A stretch of 64,000 nucleotides of DNA, taken from contig JANQEU010000088.1 in NCBI GenBank assembly GCA_028278225.1, positions 62,001-126,000 on the forward strand, given 5' to 3'. Below are positions 19,245-28,099 of this stretch, one piece after another; the stretch's first letter is position 1, and every line of letters begins with the position of its first letter. The position numbers and the translations under genes are program-made. The notes under the pieces were generated by a model that made no database searches, was not told the DNA's origin, and saw only the letters and a program-made list of their open reading frames with translations. Origin of the DNA: Cyclobacteriaceae bacterium (GTDB taxonomy: Bacteria; Bacteroidota; Bacteroidia; Cytophagales; Cyclobacteriaceae).

Positions 19245-19259
19245 AGTTGTCTACCTTTG
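19227..19259 (+). promoter_or_regulatory. Candidate Bacteroidota-type promoter for gcvT
   Basis: A -7 box TACCTTTG at 19252-19259 matches the TAnnTTTG consensus, with TTG at 19227-19229 as a -33 element 22 nt upstream. The gcvT ATG follows at 19277, giving a short leader. It overlaps the end of xth. Confidence 0.4.
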
Positions 19260-19276
19260 GCGCCTAATTATTGACC

Positions 19277-20362
19277 ATGGATGTAAAAAAAATCCCCCTA
19301 AATGATCTTCATGTTTCGCTGGGAGCGAAAATGGTTCCTTTTGCCGGCTACATTATGCCTGTCCGCTACACCTCCGATAAGGAAGAACATCTCACCGTTC
19401 GGAATAGCGTCGGTGTATTCGATGTTTCCCACATGGGCGAATTTTTCCTGCAAGGGGAAGGGGCTTTGGATCTGATACAGAAGGTCACCAGCAATGATGC
19501 CGCCAAATTAACAATTGGTCAGGCACAATACTCGTGTTTACCTAATGATAAAGGCGGTATCGTCGATGACCTTATTGTCTATCGCATGGGAGAGGATGAG
19601 TATATGCTGGTTGTAAACGCCTCGAATATTGAAAAAGACTGGAATTGGATCTCCTCACAAAATGACATGGGAGTTACCATGACAAATGCATCGGATGACA
19701 CCTGCCTTTTCGCAGTACAGGGCCCCAAGGCGGTCGATACGCTTCAATTACTTACCGATATCGACCTTAGCGAGATCAGGTTCTATCATTTTACGCGAGG
19801 GACCATAGGGGGGATTGACAATGTTATCATCTCGGCAACAGGTTATACGGGCGCCGGCGGGTTTGAACTATACGTCAACAAGGAGCATGCCGAGGAGCTA
19901 TGGAAGGAGATCTTCAAAGCCGGTGAAAACCAGGGCATAAAACCTATTGGCCTGGGGGCCAGGGATACACTCCGCCTGGAGATGGGATATTGCCTGTATG
20001 GAAACGACATTGACGATACGACATCTCCCCTTGAAGCCGGACTGGGGTGGATCACCAAATTCACGAAAGATTTCATCAATGCTGAGGCTCTTCTGAAGCA
20101 AAAAGAAGAAGGCCTGATCAGAAAACTCATCGGATTTAAAATGATAGAGAAGGGAATCCCCCGCCAGGGATACGAGATCCTGGACTCAAATGGAGATCAG
20201 ATAGGTGTGGTAACTTCAGGTACAATGAGTCCCGTCTTAAACATCGGAATTGGCATGGGTTATGTCAACTGGGGCCATCACAAATCGGATACGGAGATAT
20301 TCATCCAGGTCCGCAAAAATCGACTCAAAGCCATCGTAACCCGACCGCCGTTTATAAAGTGA
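19277..20362 (+). CDS. gcvT: Glycine cleavage system aminomethyltransferase (T protein)
   Basis: 361 residues from the ATG at 19277 ([20 protein letters not shown]). T protein transfers the methylene group from the aminomethyl-lipoyl H protein to tetrahydrofolate and releases ammonia. Family landmarks are [80 protein letters not shown] with the folate-contacting region, and [20 protein letters not shown]. Other glycine-cleavage genes are not in the window, common in this phylum. The stop overlaps the GTG start of the ComB-like gene by 4 nt. Confidence 0.95.
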   Translation: MDVKKIPLNDLHVSLGAKMVPFAGYIMPVRYTSDKEEHLTVRNSVGVFDVSHMGEFFLQGEGALDLIQKVTSNDAAKLTIGQAQYSCLPNDKGGIVDDLIVYRMGEDEYMLVVNASNIEKDWNWISSQNDMGVTMTNASDDTCLFAVQGPKAVDTLQLLTDIDLSEIRFYHFTRGTIGGIDNVIISATGYTGAGGFELYVNKEHAEELWKEIFKAGENQGIKPIGLGARDTLRLEMGYCLYGNDIDDTTSPLEAGLGWITKFTKDFINAEALLKQKEEGLIRKLIGFKMIEKGIPRQGYEILDSNGDQIGVVTSGTMSPVLNIGIGMGYVNWGHHKSDTEIFIQVRKNRLKAIVTRPPFIK

Positions 20363-21063
20363 AAAAATCCGTTGAGGTTTGCCTGACGCCCGAATTGATC
20401 CATCAGCATGAGCTAGGTGGCAAGATCGCGGTTGTTGTGGATATCTTCCGGGCTACTTCATGTATAGTGGCAGGATTGCACTACGGCGTTAATTCGGTTA
20501 CTCCCGTAGGTTCGGTTGAAGCTTGCTTATCGCTGGGAAAGCAGGGTTTTGTAACCGCAGGCGAAAGAGGCGGTCAGAAAATAGAGGAATTTGATATTGG
20601 CAATTCCCCTTTTGACTATCAAAACCCCGACTTTATTGGCAGGGACGTAGCCATCACTACTACAAACGGAACGATGGCCATTGAAAGGTCGCGAAATGCT
20701 GATGAAATTGTGATTGGTAGTTTCCTGAACCTGTCCCCTACAGCCGGCTACCTTAAATCACAAAACAAATCCGTGGTCATCCACTGCGCCGGATGGAAAG
20801 GCACTCCCAATATCGAGGATACGCTTTTTGCAGGAGCGATGATTGACAGACTGGGCCTGGACCTCTCCGGAGACAGCAGCAGGATGAGCCTGGATCTTTT
20901 CAAGCATCATGAAGAAGATCTCCTCAGCATCGCGAAAGTATCAGGGCATGCAAGGCGACTGGCCGGATTCGGCATCACGAAGGACATAGAATATTGTATG
21001 AATGTTGATGAGTTTAAGGATGTTGTTGTGGGAATGGTGGATGGAAGGCTGGTTAAAATTTGA
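20359..21063 (+). CDS. comB: ComB-family phosphatase (2-phosphosulfolactate phosphatase-like)
   Basis: 234 residues, starting at a GTG that overlaps the gcvT stop. The family signature is clear: [52 protein letters not shown] and [20 protein letters not shown]. In methanogens ComB dephosphorylates 2-phosphosulfolactate during coenzyme M synthesis, requiring Mg2+. This organism is not expected to make coenzyme M, and no other com genes are present, so the real substrate is open; sulfonate or sulfonolipid metabolism is a speculative option. Translational coupling with gcvT points to co-expression only. Confidence 0.88.
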   Translation: MKKSVEVCLTPELIHQHELGGKIAVVVDIFRATSCIVAGLHYGVNSVTPVGSVEACLSLGKQGFVTAGERGGQKIEEFDIGNSPFDYQNPDFIGRDVAITTTNGTMAIERSRNADEIVIGSFLNLSPTAGYLKSQNKSVVIHCAGWKGTPNIEDTLFAGAMIDRLGLDLSGDSSRMSLDLFKHHEEDLLSIAKVSGHARRLAGFGITKDIEYCMNVDEFKDVVVGMVDGRLVKI

Positions 21064-21201
21064 ATTATTCTGGATCCGGATTTTCGCAACAGCCAACTTG
21101 CTATTCCTACATATGACGGAGTAAGAGTAACCAACTAGCCGGTTTTTGATGTGAGGTCCCGCCTTTCGACCTGACCGCTGGTATCCGGAGACAAATCTTT
21201 A

Positions 21202-22158
21202 CTACCCAACTTTCTCCACAAAGAAAAATTCATGGCCCATCCAACCTTTCTCAAAACACATCCGGTTGGACTGCTTCCACCAGGCCTTGAGCCAGTACCC
21301 GAAATCTTTGTTGAAAAACCCTTTGACCACTAGCACGGCGACCTTAATCCATTTGCGTAATGGTCGTAGTTTGTAGAATTCGTTGGTCCAGCATTTCATA
21401 TTCCATATATAGTGCTCACGGCCGTCAACAACTTTGAGTACCTTGAACTGTCCCTCTTTTGCACACGAAAAAAAGTGATTAAAGTCACGGGGCAACCAAG
21501 CATCCGGATAGCGATAGGTCAATAATCCAATGTGGTAATACATCCTGCTTTCATCATCAGTGCCTTCCTTTTTCACCTGAAATTTGGAGTAATCCATCTC
21601 CCGGCCATTAAACGTCATAAATTGACCACCGATCCTGCCATGTGGTTTCAATAAACTGTATGCATAATCAAAAAAATGGCGATACACCTTTTCCTGGTTT
21701 CCAGCAAGGTAGTCGGCGGGTGTGACAAAATGTTCGGGAGAACCCATCGTGACGATGGCATCAAAAGGACCATTGTCGGGCGTGAATTCCTGCCATACAT
21801 CACGATGCACGTTGTGGCCAGACTTTTTCAAATACTCGTACTGCGATTTCGCCGGACAAACGGATGTCACCTCTACACACCGCTTCATGCAGTAGTTGGA
21901 GAATGGTCCCCAGCCAGGGCCGATTTCGTACATTTTCATGCCCGCATTTTCCTTCAGTCCCAGGTTTTTGAAATACTCTTCATATTTCTTCTCCTGGGCT
22001 TTTTCAACATTCTCCAGGGTTTGCTCGCCATAATCTCCGGGCCAGGAGTTGGAAACCGAGGCAAATTCACCCATCACCATACGAAAGAGTTCGTCCATAG
22101 GATTGTATGCCTTGTTGTGTGGTTCAATTAATTCAGGCTTGAGTGTAGCATTTTCCAT
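21202..22158 (-). CDS. SAM-dependent methyltransferase, cyclopropane-fatty-acid-synthase-like
   Basis: 318 residues. The SAM-binding glycine motif is MYEIGPGWGPFSNYC around residue 77, followed by VEVTSVCPAKSQYEYLKK, DAIVTMGSPEHFVTPADYL and an RIGGQFMTF strand. The spacing and the long C-terminal extension containing aromatic and basic residues (YWLKAWWKQSNRMCFEKGWM) resemble CFA/mycolic-acid cyclopropane synthases more than small-molecule methyltransferases. It may modify a lipid at the membrane surface. The N-terminal 30 residues lack a signal. Exact substrate is unknown. It is separated from the MazG gene by 86 nt. Confidence 0.78.
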   Translation of the reverse strand: MENATLKPELIEPHNKAYNPMDELFRMVMGEFASVSNSWPGDYGEQTLENVEKAQEKKYEEYFKNLGLKENAGMKMYEIGPGWGPFSNYCMKRCVEVTSVCPAKSQYEYLKKSGHNVHRDVWQEFTPDNGPFDAIVTMGSPEHFVTPADYLAGNQEKVYRHFFDYAYSLLKPHGRIGGQFMTFNGREMDYSKFQVKKEGTDDESRMYYHIGLLTYRYPDAWLPRDFNHFFSCAKEGQFKVLKVVDGREHYIWNMKCWTNEFYKLRPLRKWIKVAVLVVKGFFNKDFGYWLKAWWKQSNRMCFEKGWMGHEFFFVEKVG

Positions 22159-22244
22159 ATTGGCGATGTTTTAGATTGTTTGCTTTAAAAGTTTCCCAAA
22201 AGCGTGTATTTTGTAACTGTACCGGAATCCGCTTGTGCGTGATA

Positions 22245-22571
22245 TCAGTTCAGCTTTCTGTTTTCCTTATGCCGGGTAGCATCCCTCGTCGACTTCTTTT
22301 CAAAGTTTTTTTCCAGGGCTGCCGTGAGATCCACGCCGGTTTGATTAGCCAGGCATAAGAGCACCCAGAGCACATCGGCCATCTCGTCTCCCAGGTCATG
22401 TTTTTTATCCGATTCCTTAAATGATTGCTCACCATATTTCCGGGCCATGATACGGGCCAGCTCCCCGACTTCCTCGGTCAGGATAGTCATATTGGTCAAC
22501 TCATTGAAATACCTGACCCCAGTGGACCGGATCCATTTGTCCACCCGTTCCTGGGCTTCACTCAGGGTCAT
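22245..22571 (-). CDS. MazG-like nucleotide pyrophosphohydrolase
   Basis: 108 residues of the all-alpha NTP pyrophosphatase superfamily. It keeps the metal-binding pattern: LTEEVGELARIMARKYGEQS with EExxE, then LGDEMADVLWVLLCLANQTG with ExxD. Such proteins hydrolyse dNTPs or modified nucleotides to the monophosphate. The tail is basic (RDATRHKENR). Its ATG overlaps the stop of the upstream lipoprotein gene by 4 nt, indicating an operon. Confidence 0.88.
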   Translation of the reverse strand: MTLSEAQERVDKWIRSTGVRYFNELTNMTILTEEVGELARIMARKYGEQSFKESDKKHDLGDEMADVLWVLLCLANQTGVDLTAALEKNFEKKSTRDATRHKENRKLN

Positions 22572-23140
22572 AAAGTTGTATTGGCATCTAACTGCTCATT
22601 CAGGTGACGGATCTCAAAACCTTCCATCTCCAGCTTCATGAGACAAAACTGCAGCCGAAGCCTTTCCATTTCCATCAGCGAATCCATATTGGGTTCAAAC
22701 TCCGTAAACTGCTCATGCGGAAATCTTTGCCCCGGAATATAGTGATCCTCCCAAAACAAAGACTCTACAATCTCTCCTCCTCTGTAATAGTACTTATATT
22801 CCCCGGCGAGATGTGCATCTCGCTCATTGGTCAGGTGACCTGAAAAAATAGGTTCGTGCTCGTCAAAATAAAAGTAGTCATCCTTCTCAAAGTTGGATGT
22901 TCTCATGATACTAACCACTTTCACCAGATAGTTATCCATGTAGTATGCGCGTAACTTATAGATAGAATCACCCTCGTGAAAATCATCTTCAATTATTTGA
23001 ACCCTGTGATTTGCATCTATCCGTGCAATCTTCTGATTGATAGATGCCACAAGCTCACGATTTTCCTTTTTGACAGGGGATGGATTGCATGCCCAAAAAA
23101 TCAATGGGATCAGGTAAAATAGTAGTGTGATGCGTCTCAT
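22568..23140 (-). CDS. Lipoprotein of unknown function
   Basis: 190 residues. The N-terminus MRRITLLFYLIPLIFWACNP is a lipoprotein signal with the modified cysteine at residue 18. The mature part is acidic and charged, with several aromatic stretches (DDYFYFDEHEPIFSG, EYKYYYRGGEIVESLFWEDH). No family recognised. It is translationally coupled to the MazG-like gene; whether they share a role is unclear. Confidence 0.7.
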   Translation of the reverse strand: MRRITLLFYLIPLIFWACNPSPVKKENRELVASINQKIARIDANHRVQIIEDDFHEGDSIYKLRAYYMDNYLVKVVSIMRTSNFEKDDYFYFDEHEPIFSGHLTNERDAHLAGEYKYYYRGGEIVESLFWEDHYIPGQRFPHEQFTEFEPNMDSLMEMERLRLQFCLMKLEMEGFEIRHLNEQLDANTTL

Positions 23141-23250
23141 TAGATATTATTTTACCTTGAATTTAACTATTTAAATACTTATTTGGACAAAAATATTAAA
23201 AGTAAAACCTAAAGATCTTTTTGCAGTATATTCTTAGAAACGTTATAAAA

Positions 23251-23757
23251 ATGAAAAAACCTAATACAATTATTTTGATCTTCTTATGTCTGCTGACGCT
23301 CCAGGTCAGTGCACAACGTCCAAGTCCCCCGGCCCAGGTAACTGCCACGGTCGACGGTATCTCTGTAACCCTTGATTACAGCCAGCCGGCGCTCAAGGAC
23401 CGGCCTTTTGGAACTGCGGACTTTCACCCGTATGGTGAAGTGTGGCGGAATGGGGCCAATGAAGCCAGTTGGATTGAATTGTCGGATGACGCCAAGATCA
23501 ATGGTGAAACGTTGCCAAAGGGCAAATACAGCTTTTTTGTCATTCCCGGGGAAGAAGAATGGACACTCATTTTCAACTCAGCCTGGAAACAATGGGGGGC
23601 GTTCAGCTATGACAGCAGCAAAGATGTGATGAGGGTAAAGGCCAAGTCGACGAAATCCGATAGCTACAGCGAACGATACACCATGAAGCTGGACGATAAC
23701 GGCAAAGGGAGTCTGAACTGGGGAGATTTCTCGGTATTGTTTGAAGTCAGTAAATAA
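23251..23757 (+). CDS. Secreted DUF2911 protein
   Basis: 168 residues from the ATG at 23251, giving a signal peptide (MKKPNTIILIFLCLLTLQVS, cut after SAQ). DUF2911 landmarks are ITLDY-type GISVTLDYSQPALKDRPFG, HPYGEVWRNGANEASWIE, LPKGKYSFFVIPGEEEWTLI and NSAWKQWGAFSYD. It is a paralogue of 9965-10507, which retains a membrane anchor instead. Likely periplasmic; role unknown. A terminator follows 44 nt downstream. Confidence 0.85.
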   Translation: MKKPNTIILIFLCLLTLQVSAQRPSPPAQVTATVDGISVTLDYSQPALKDRPFGTADFHPYGEVWRNGANEASWIELSDDAKINGETLPKGKYSFFVIPGEEEWTLIFNSAWKQWGAFSYDSSKDVMRVKAKSTKSDSYSERYTMKLDDNGKGSLNWGDFSVLFEVSK

Positions 23758-23800
23758 CCTGTCTTTATATCAATAGTTTAGCCATTTGAAAATTGCAGAC

Positions 23801-23828
23801 TGCCGGACTTGTTCCGGCATTTTTTTTG
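23801..23828 (+). terminator. Rho-independent terminator after the DUF2911 gene
   Basis: Stem TGCCGGA at 23801-23807, loop CTTGT, stem TCCGGCA at 23813-23819, then a run of at least eight T residues. Confidence 0.85.
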
Positions 23829-23848
23829 GATAGGCTGGTGGGTACTCG

Positions 23849-24724
23849 CTAAAGGACATTTAAGATCTGTTCCTTGATCTTTTCCAGTTCTTCCTTCATA
23901 GTGACAACTTCCCGCTGGATGCCAGCATCATTTGCTTTAGAACCAATAGTATTGATCTCCCTGCCGATCTCCTGGGATATGAATCCAAGTTTTTTGCCGT
24001 TTGAATTTCCCTGGTCTACCGATTCCAGAAAGTGTGCCAGATGACTTGCAAGTCTTACTTTTTCTTCACTTATGTCCAGTTTTTCTATATAGAAAACCAA
24101 TTCCTGCTCGAACCTGTTTTCGTCATATTGAACTTTCGCCTTCAGTTCCGATATGGCATTGCTTAACCTCTTCCTGATATTTTCTATTCGTTCGGGGTCA
24201 AGCTTTTCCACCCGGTCCAATCCTGAGGATATGGCCCGGCAACTTTCCTTCAATACCTCTTCCAGCTTTGCGCCCTCATCCTTCCTGAAATCATTACAGC
24301 CGGAAATTGCTTCCTCTATTGCCTCCGTAAGTTCTTCCTTGCTGATCACCTCGTTTTCACCTTCAACCGGAATCACAACATTGGGAGAGTAAAGCGCCAA
24401 CTTGAACAGATCCTCCTCAGAACTTTTTACCCGTTTGGCCATTTCTCGAAACTTGTCGAAGTATAACTTAAAAAGTTTTTCATTGATGTGAATTGGGGTG
24501 TCTACATAATCATTGGGTATGAAATCGATGGTTAGGTTAACTTTCCCGCGTTTCAAACCTTTTTCCAGGACGGATTTTATGTCTATTTCCCATTGAGTAA
24601 ACTCTTTCGGGATCTTTATCAAAGGATCAAAAAACTTACTGTTCAACGTCCTGATCTCAACTTTCAGGGAATATGTATTGGTCACCTTTTCAGCTCGACC
24701 AAATCCTGTCATGGAATATATCAT
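23849..24724 (-). CDS. yicC: YicC/YloC family endoribonuclease
   Basis: 291 residues, the usual family length. It opens with the invariant MIYSMTGFGRAE and contains VEIRTLNSKFFDPLIKIP and, at the C-terminus, EKLDISEEKVRLASHLAHFL followed by GKKLGFISQEIGREINTIGS and a final coiled coil. Members degrade RNA (YicC acts on the small RNA RyhB; YloC is an mRNA nuclease). It is transcribed away from the DUF2911 gene's end. Cytoplasmic. Confidence 0.93.
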   Translation of the reverse strand: MIYSMTGFGRAEKVTNTYSLKVEIRTLNSKFFDPLIKIPKEFTQWEIDIKSVLEKGLKRGKVNLTIDFIPNDYVDTPIHINEKLFKLYFDKFREMAKRVKSSEEDLFKLALYSPNVVIPVEGENEVISKEELTEAIEEAISGCNDFRKDEGAKLEEVLKESCRAISSGLDRVEKLDPERIENIRKRLSNAISELKAKVQYDENRFEQELVFYIEKLDISEEKVRLASHLAHFLESVDQGNSNGKKLGFISQEIGREINTIGSKANDAGIQREVVTMKEELEKIKEQILNVL

Positions 24725-24816
24725 GCGGTAAATTTAACCGGGAATTATTGATAAAATGGATAGCTCCACGTTACCGCTCAAGAGGGGGTGCAGGAAATCT
24801 GATAATTTTTCCGTGA

Positions 24817-27800
24817 TTAAAAATCCAATCCGACAGAAACTGTCAGCCTCCCTTCCCGAACGTCAAAATCCCTGATCGGCCTGGCATAATCGATCTTAGC
24901 ATAGTACCCCAGCATCACTGATCTCATACCAAATCCATAACTTGCCAGCCACGGATTTCTGAAGTTTGATATCTCAGCGGAAAAGACTGATTCCACTGGT
25001 TTGTACGTAATTGTGTTCGAGCTATTTTCCCTTGTAAGCGGCGGAGGACCACTCCAGGCCGACCCGAAATCAAAAAACCCTATCAGGATAAAGTTCCTGA
25101 GGAATGTCGAATTGATAGGAGCCCTCGTGAGGTACTGGAAAACGGGGAATCTCAGTTCGGAATTGAAAAGGAAAGTAGAGTTTCCAAAAAGTTCATTGTA
25201 AGCAAATCCATGAAGATTTGTCACAAACTCAGTGAACAACAAGTTTGAGTTGTAAACATCATTGCCAATTGCCAGGGGATCATTATCAGGGTGGTTCTTG
25301 GTCCTGGCAAAAAGCCAGTTTGGAACACCGCCGATCATGAAATTCTGTTTATTCGGTCCCAGGGACTGTCCGTAGAAAACCCGTGAAGCCAACGTGATCT
25401 CCCGGTGGATCTGTTGATAGTGACGGAAATCAAATCTTATGTTTGTAAAGCTTTTTTTGGCATCCTGCACACCCTGATGGTGTATAAACTCAAGAGAGCC
25501 TCTTGTCCCCTGCAGTATGTTGTAGCCACGCTCAATGGTGTTGTCAAAAACCGTCTTTGCAATCAAACCGGCATAATTCTCTTTTCTGTCTTTGGCATAC
25601 GCCTCGCCACCCCGATTGATGACCGTTTCAAACTGGAGGTTTCGAAATTCCGTTTGGGTGAAGAAAGGATCCACCTCCAACCTGAACCAATTGGTCAGTG
25701 GTACTGATGCTCCCAACATTACCCGATTCAAAATATATCGTTGTCTCAGCTCATTTTCTTCCGCATTCTGAAAGAAATACGATTTCCTGTCCAGCCTTAT
25801 TTTGAGATCCATCCAATACTTCAGGTAATCATATTGCGCATATATATCTCCACTGTTAAGGTCGGTGTCTGCAAAGGCACCCCCTCTCAACTTGTGATTA
25901 CCCAGCATATCGGATATCTGCGTCTCTATTACAGCCCCAAACCCTCTTAAAGGGTCGATCGCAAAAGAAGTAACCAGGTTGTCAAAGCTAAACTGCGGCT
26001 CATAAGAAATGGGTCCGATCACCTTGTCAGATATTTCAAGCTTTTGGTAATTTGTAAAAAATGACTCGGGCCTGAATTTGTTTTCAGGTTTCTCATCCAC
26101 CTCAAATTTGTAATTGTCCGTATCGATGAATTCCTCACCTTCCTCTTCCTCAAATTGATAGTTTTCGGGGTCAATTAATTCCTCGTCCTCCTGCACTTCC
26201 ATTGCATCCGGGATCAGCGGCTCCTCTTCCGTCTCCTCCGGTTCATCCTCTGACAGATCCAGATTTATTGCATCCGACTGGGCTGTGATGATCTGGTCAT
26301 TATAGAGATCGGCAATGAACTGCGCTTGTCGCAATCTTTGCCTGACAGTTTGGGGAGAAAATTTTGACAGGTCCAGATCGATATCCGAATCGTAAAATAC
26401 TTTATCCACCCCTTCATCAAACATCAGATAGATCATCCCATTATCATTGAAGTGAAGATCATAGTCTTTGATGCTCTTATCAAAATTTGTGACCTGGGTA
26501 AATGTGGAGTCAGCCAGACGGTATTTGAATAGATTGGTAATCCCGCGCTGATCACTTAAATAGTATATCTCATAGGGATTTTTCGGGTAAGGCCGTGAGT
26601 CCTTGCTATAGGTGTTTGTAAGCCTGTGATATTGTGTGACGGTAGTATCCAGATCATATAGAAACAAATTGAAATTGTCGGTAATTTCTTCGATACTCTG
26701 ATCGCCAATGTTGAGTGTATCAGCAGGTCTGTTTGAGCTGAAAACAATAGCGGCCGTACCTGGGATAAATGCCGGATCTATGTCATCGTAAACGTCATTG
26801 GTGATCCGTCGGATAGCATTTCTGCGCATACTGACAAGGAAGATGTCGTTTCTACCGTCCACATCGCCACTGACGATGGCAAGTCTTCCATTTTCGTTAA
26901 AGGAAAAGCTTTTGATCTGATCAAATCTTTGAAGTGGTTTGGTCAGCTTTTCACCGGTTTCAACATTGAAAATGACGATGTTCAGGTATCCCCGCTTAAA
27001 ATATACAACTCCGAGTTGGTCATCACCTATCCAATCCAACAGGGGCAACTCATAATCCACCTGCTGTCCCTGGATCCTGATCCCCGAAGTAAGCAATTTT
27101 TTCGATCTGCCCGTTTCATTGTCGTAAGCGAAGACCTGGTATCTACCCAATATATTTTTGGAATACGCAATCCTTTTACCAGAGGGACTCACCCTGACAT
27201 TTTTATATTCAACCTGGTTATTTCTTGAGTCAACTATGATGTCATCTTCTCCGGGTCCGATGTAGTTTACGGATATATCCGACTGGCTCTGTATGTAATA
27301 ATTCTGCCAGTCCTTGAGGAATTGCTTGTAAGTCACACCAACAGTACTGGCTATTGAGTTTTCTTCATTCCGTATGATCCTGGTTAGGTTCAATATGTTT
27401 GAGACATTGCTTTTGCCATATTTCAGTGCGATATAATTCCACACGGACTGCCCTACGATCCCGGCTTCATCCCCTTCTATTTTTATCAGTTTCTTGATCT
27501 TCTTTCTGGACAGATAGTCACGGATGTGGTCATCCATATCACTGCTCCATCCGTAGGCCAGGTATCTCGCTGCTCCGTCTATGAACCATTTGGGCAATGA
27601 AAGAAGATATGAACTTTGGAATATCTCAGCAAGGCTGCCTCCAAAGAGCATGTCCTCAATGAGAACCCTTGACATTTTATATACCAGCTCCTGTTTGAAG
27701 CCTATGGCTGAACCAGGGTGGGCGATCTCCAGTTGCAGCTTGACAAAATCTGTCTGCCCACCGATGGTGAACTCCGCACCTTCAATTCCAATGTTACTTT

Positions 27801-28095
27801 GCTGCAACTCCTGGATGGAATTGTAGATCAGGATCTTCGTTTTCGAATAAGGTGCATATCCCAGAACATCAGTTAGCCTGTTGAACTCTTCCTCCAAAAA
27901 ATCTATTGCCTGGTCCGCGTAGTCTTTCCCCCCCGGGTAGTAATAAATGTCGAAATGTGTAGTACTGTAATAAACCCAGTCAAATTTCTTATACTGGATC
28001 CTGTTCTGACCGAAATCCGTGGAATACTGGGCTAACGCCGGAAGACTTACAGCTCCAAGTAATAAAACCCCGATGTACCTGCATACCTGCCTCAT
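24817..28095 (-). CDS. Large outer-membrane protein: pseudo-peptidase domain, TolB-like propeller and Omp85-type barrel
   Basis: 1092 residues from the ATG at 28095, which gives a signal peptide (MRQVCRYIGVLLLGAVSLPA); a GTG at 28122 would overlap the upstream gene. Residues 25-280 resemble a gluzincin/peptidase-MA region (WVYYSTTHFDIYYYPGG, LPKWFIDGAARYLAYGW), but the zinc-binding HExxH helix is replaced by ELVYKMSRVLIED. Residues about 300-570 form WD40/TolB-type blades (AYSKNILGRYQVFAYDNETG, RLAIVSGDVDGRNDIFLVSM). A highly acidic linker lies at 611-670. The remainder is an Omp85/surface-antigen barrel (RGYNILQGTRGSLEFIHHQG, IGFFDFGSAWSG) ending in Phe. It sits in the outer membrane; the task is unknown. 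Stop of the oxidoreductase gene is 4 nt upstream. Confidence 0.82.
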   Translation of the reverse strand: MRQVCRYIGVLLLGAVSLPALAQYSTDFGQNRIQYKKFDWVYYSTTHFDIYYYPGGKDYADQAIDFLEEEFNRLTDVLGYAPYSKTKILIYNSIQELQQSNIGIEGAEFTIGGQTDFVKLQLEIAHPGSAIGFKQELVYKMSRVLIEDMLFGGSLAEIFQSSYLLSLPKWFIDGAARYLAYGWSSDMDDHIRDYLSRKKIKKLIKIEGDEAGIVGQSVWNYIALKYGKSNVSNILNLTRIIRNEENSIASTVGVTYKQFLKDWQNYYIQSQSDISVNYIGPGEDDIIVDSRNNQVEYKNVRVSPSGKRIAYSKNILGRYQVFAYDNETGRSKKLLTSGIRIQGQQVDYELPLLDWIGDDQLGVVYFKRGYLNIVIFNVETGEKLTKPLQRFDQIKSFSFNENGRLAIVSGDVDGRNDIFLVSMRRNAIRRITNDVYDDIDPAFIPGTAAIVFSSNRPADTLNIGDQSIEEITDNFNLFLYDLDTTVTQYHRLTNTYSKDSRPYPKNPYEIYYLSDQRGITNLFKYRLADSTFTQVTNFDKSIKDYDLHFNDNGMIYLMFDEGVDKVFYDSDIDLDLSKFSPQTVRQRLRQAQFIADLYNDQIITAQSDAINLDLSEDEPEETEEEPLIPDAMEVQEDEELIDPENYQFEEEEGEEFIDTDNYKFEVDEKPENKFRPESFFTNYQKLEISDKVIGPISYEPQFSFDNLVTSFAIDPLRGFGAVIETQISDMLGNHKLRGGAFADTDLNSGDIYAQYDYLKYWMDLKIRLDRKSYFFQNAEENELRQRYILNRVMLGASVPLTNWFRLEVDPFFTQTEFRNLQFETVINRGGEAYAKDRKENYAGLIAKTVFDNTIERGYNILQGTRGSLEFIHHQGVQDAKKSFTNIRFDFRHYQQIHREITLASRVFYGQSLGPNKQNFMIGGVPNWLFARTKNHPDNDPLAIGNDVYNSNLLFTEFVTNLHGFAYNELFGNSTFLFNSELRFPVFQYLTRAPINSTFLRNFILIGFFDFGSAWSGPPPLTRENSSNTITYKPVESVFSAEISNFRNPWLASYGFGMRSVMLGYYAKIDYARPIRDFDVREGRLTVSVGLDF

Positions 28096-28099
28096 GCCA

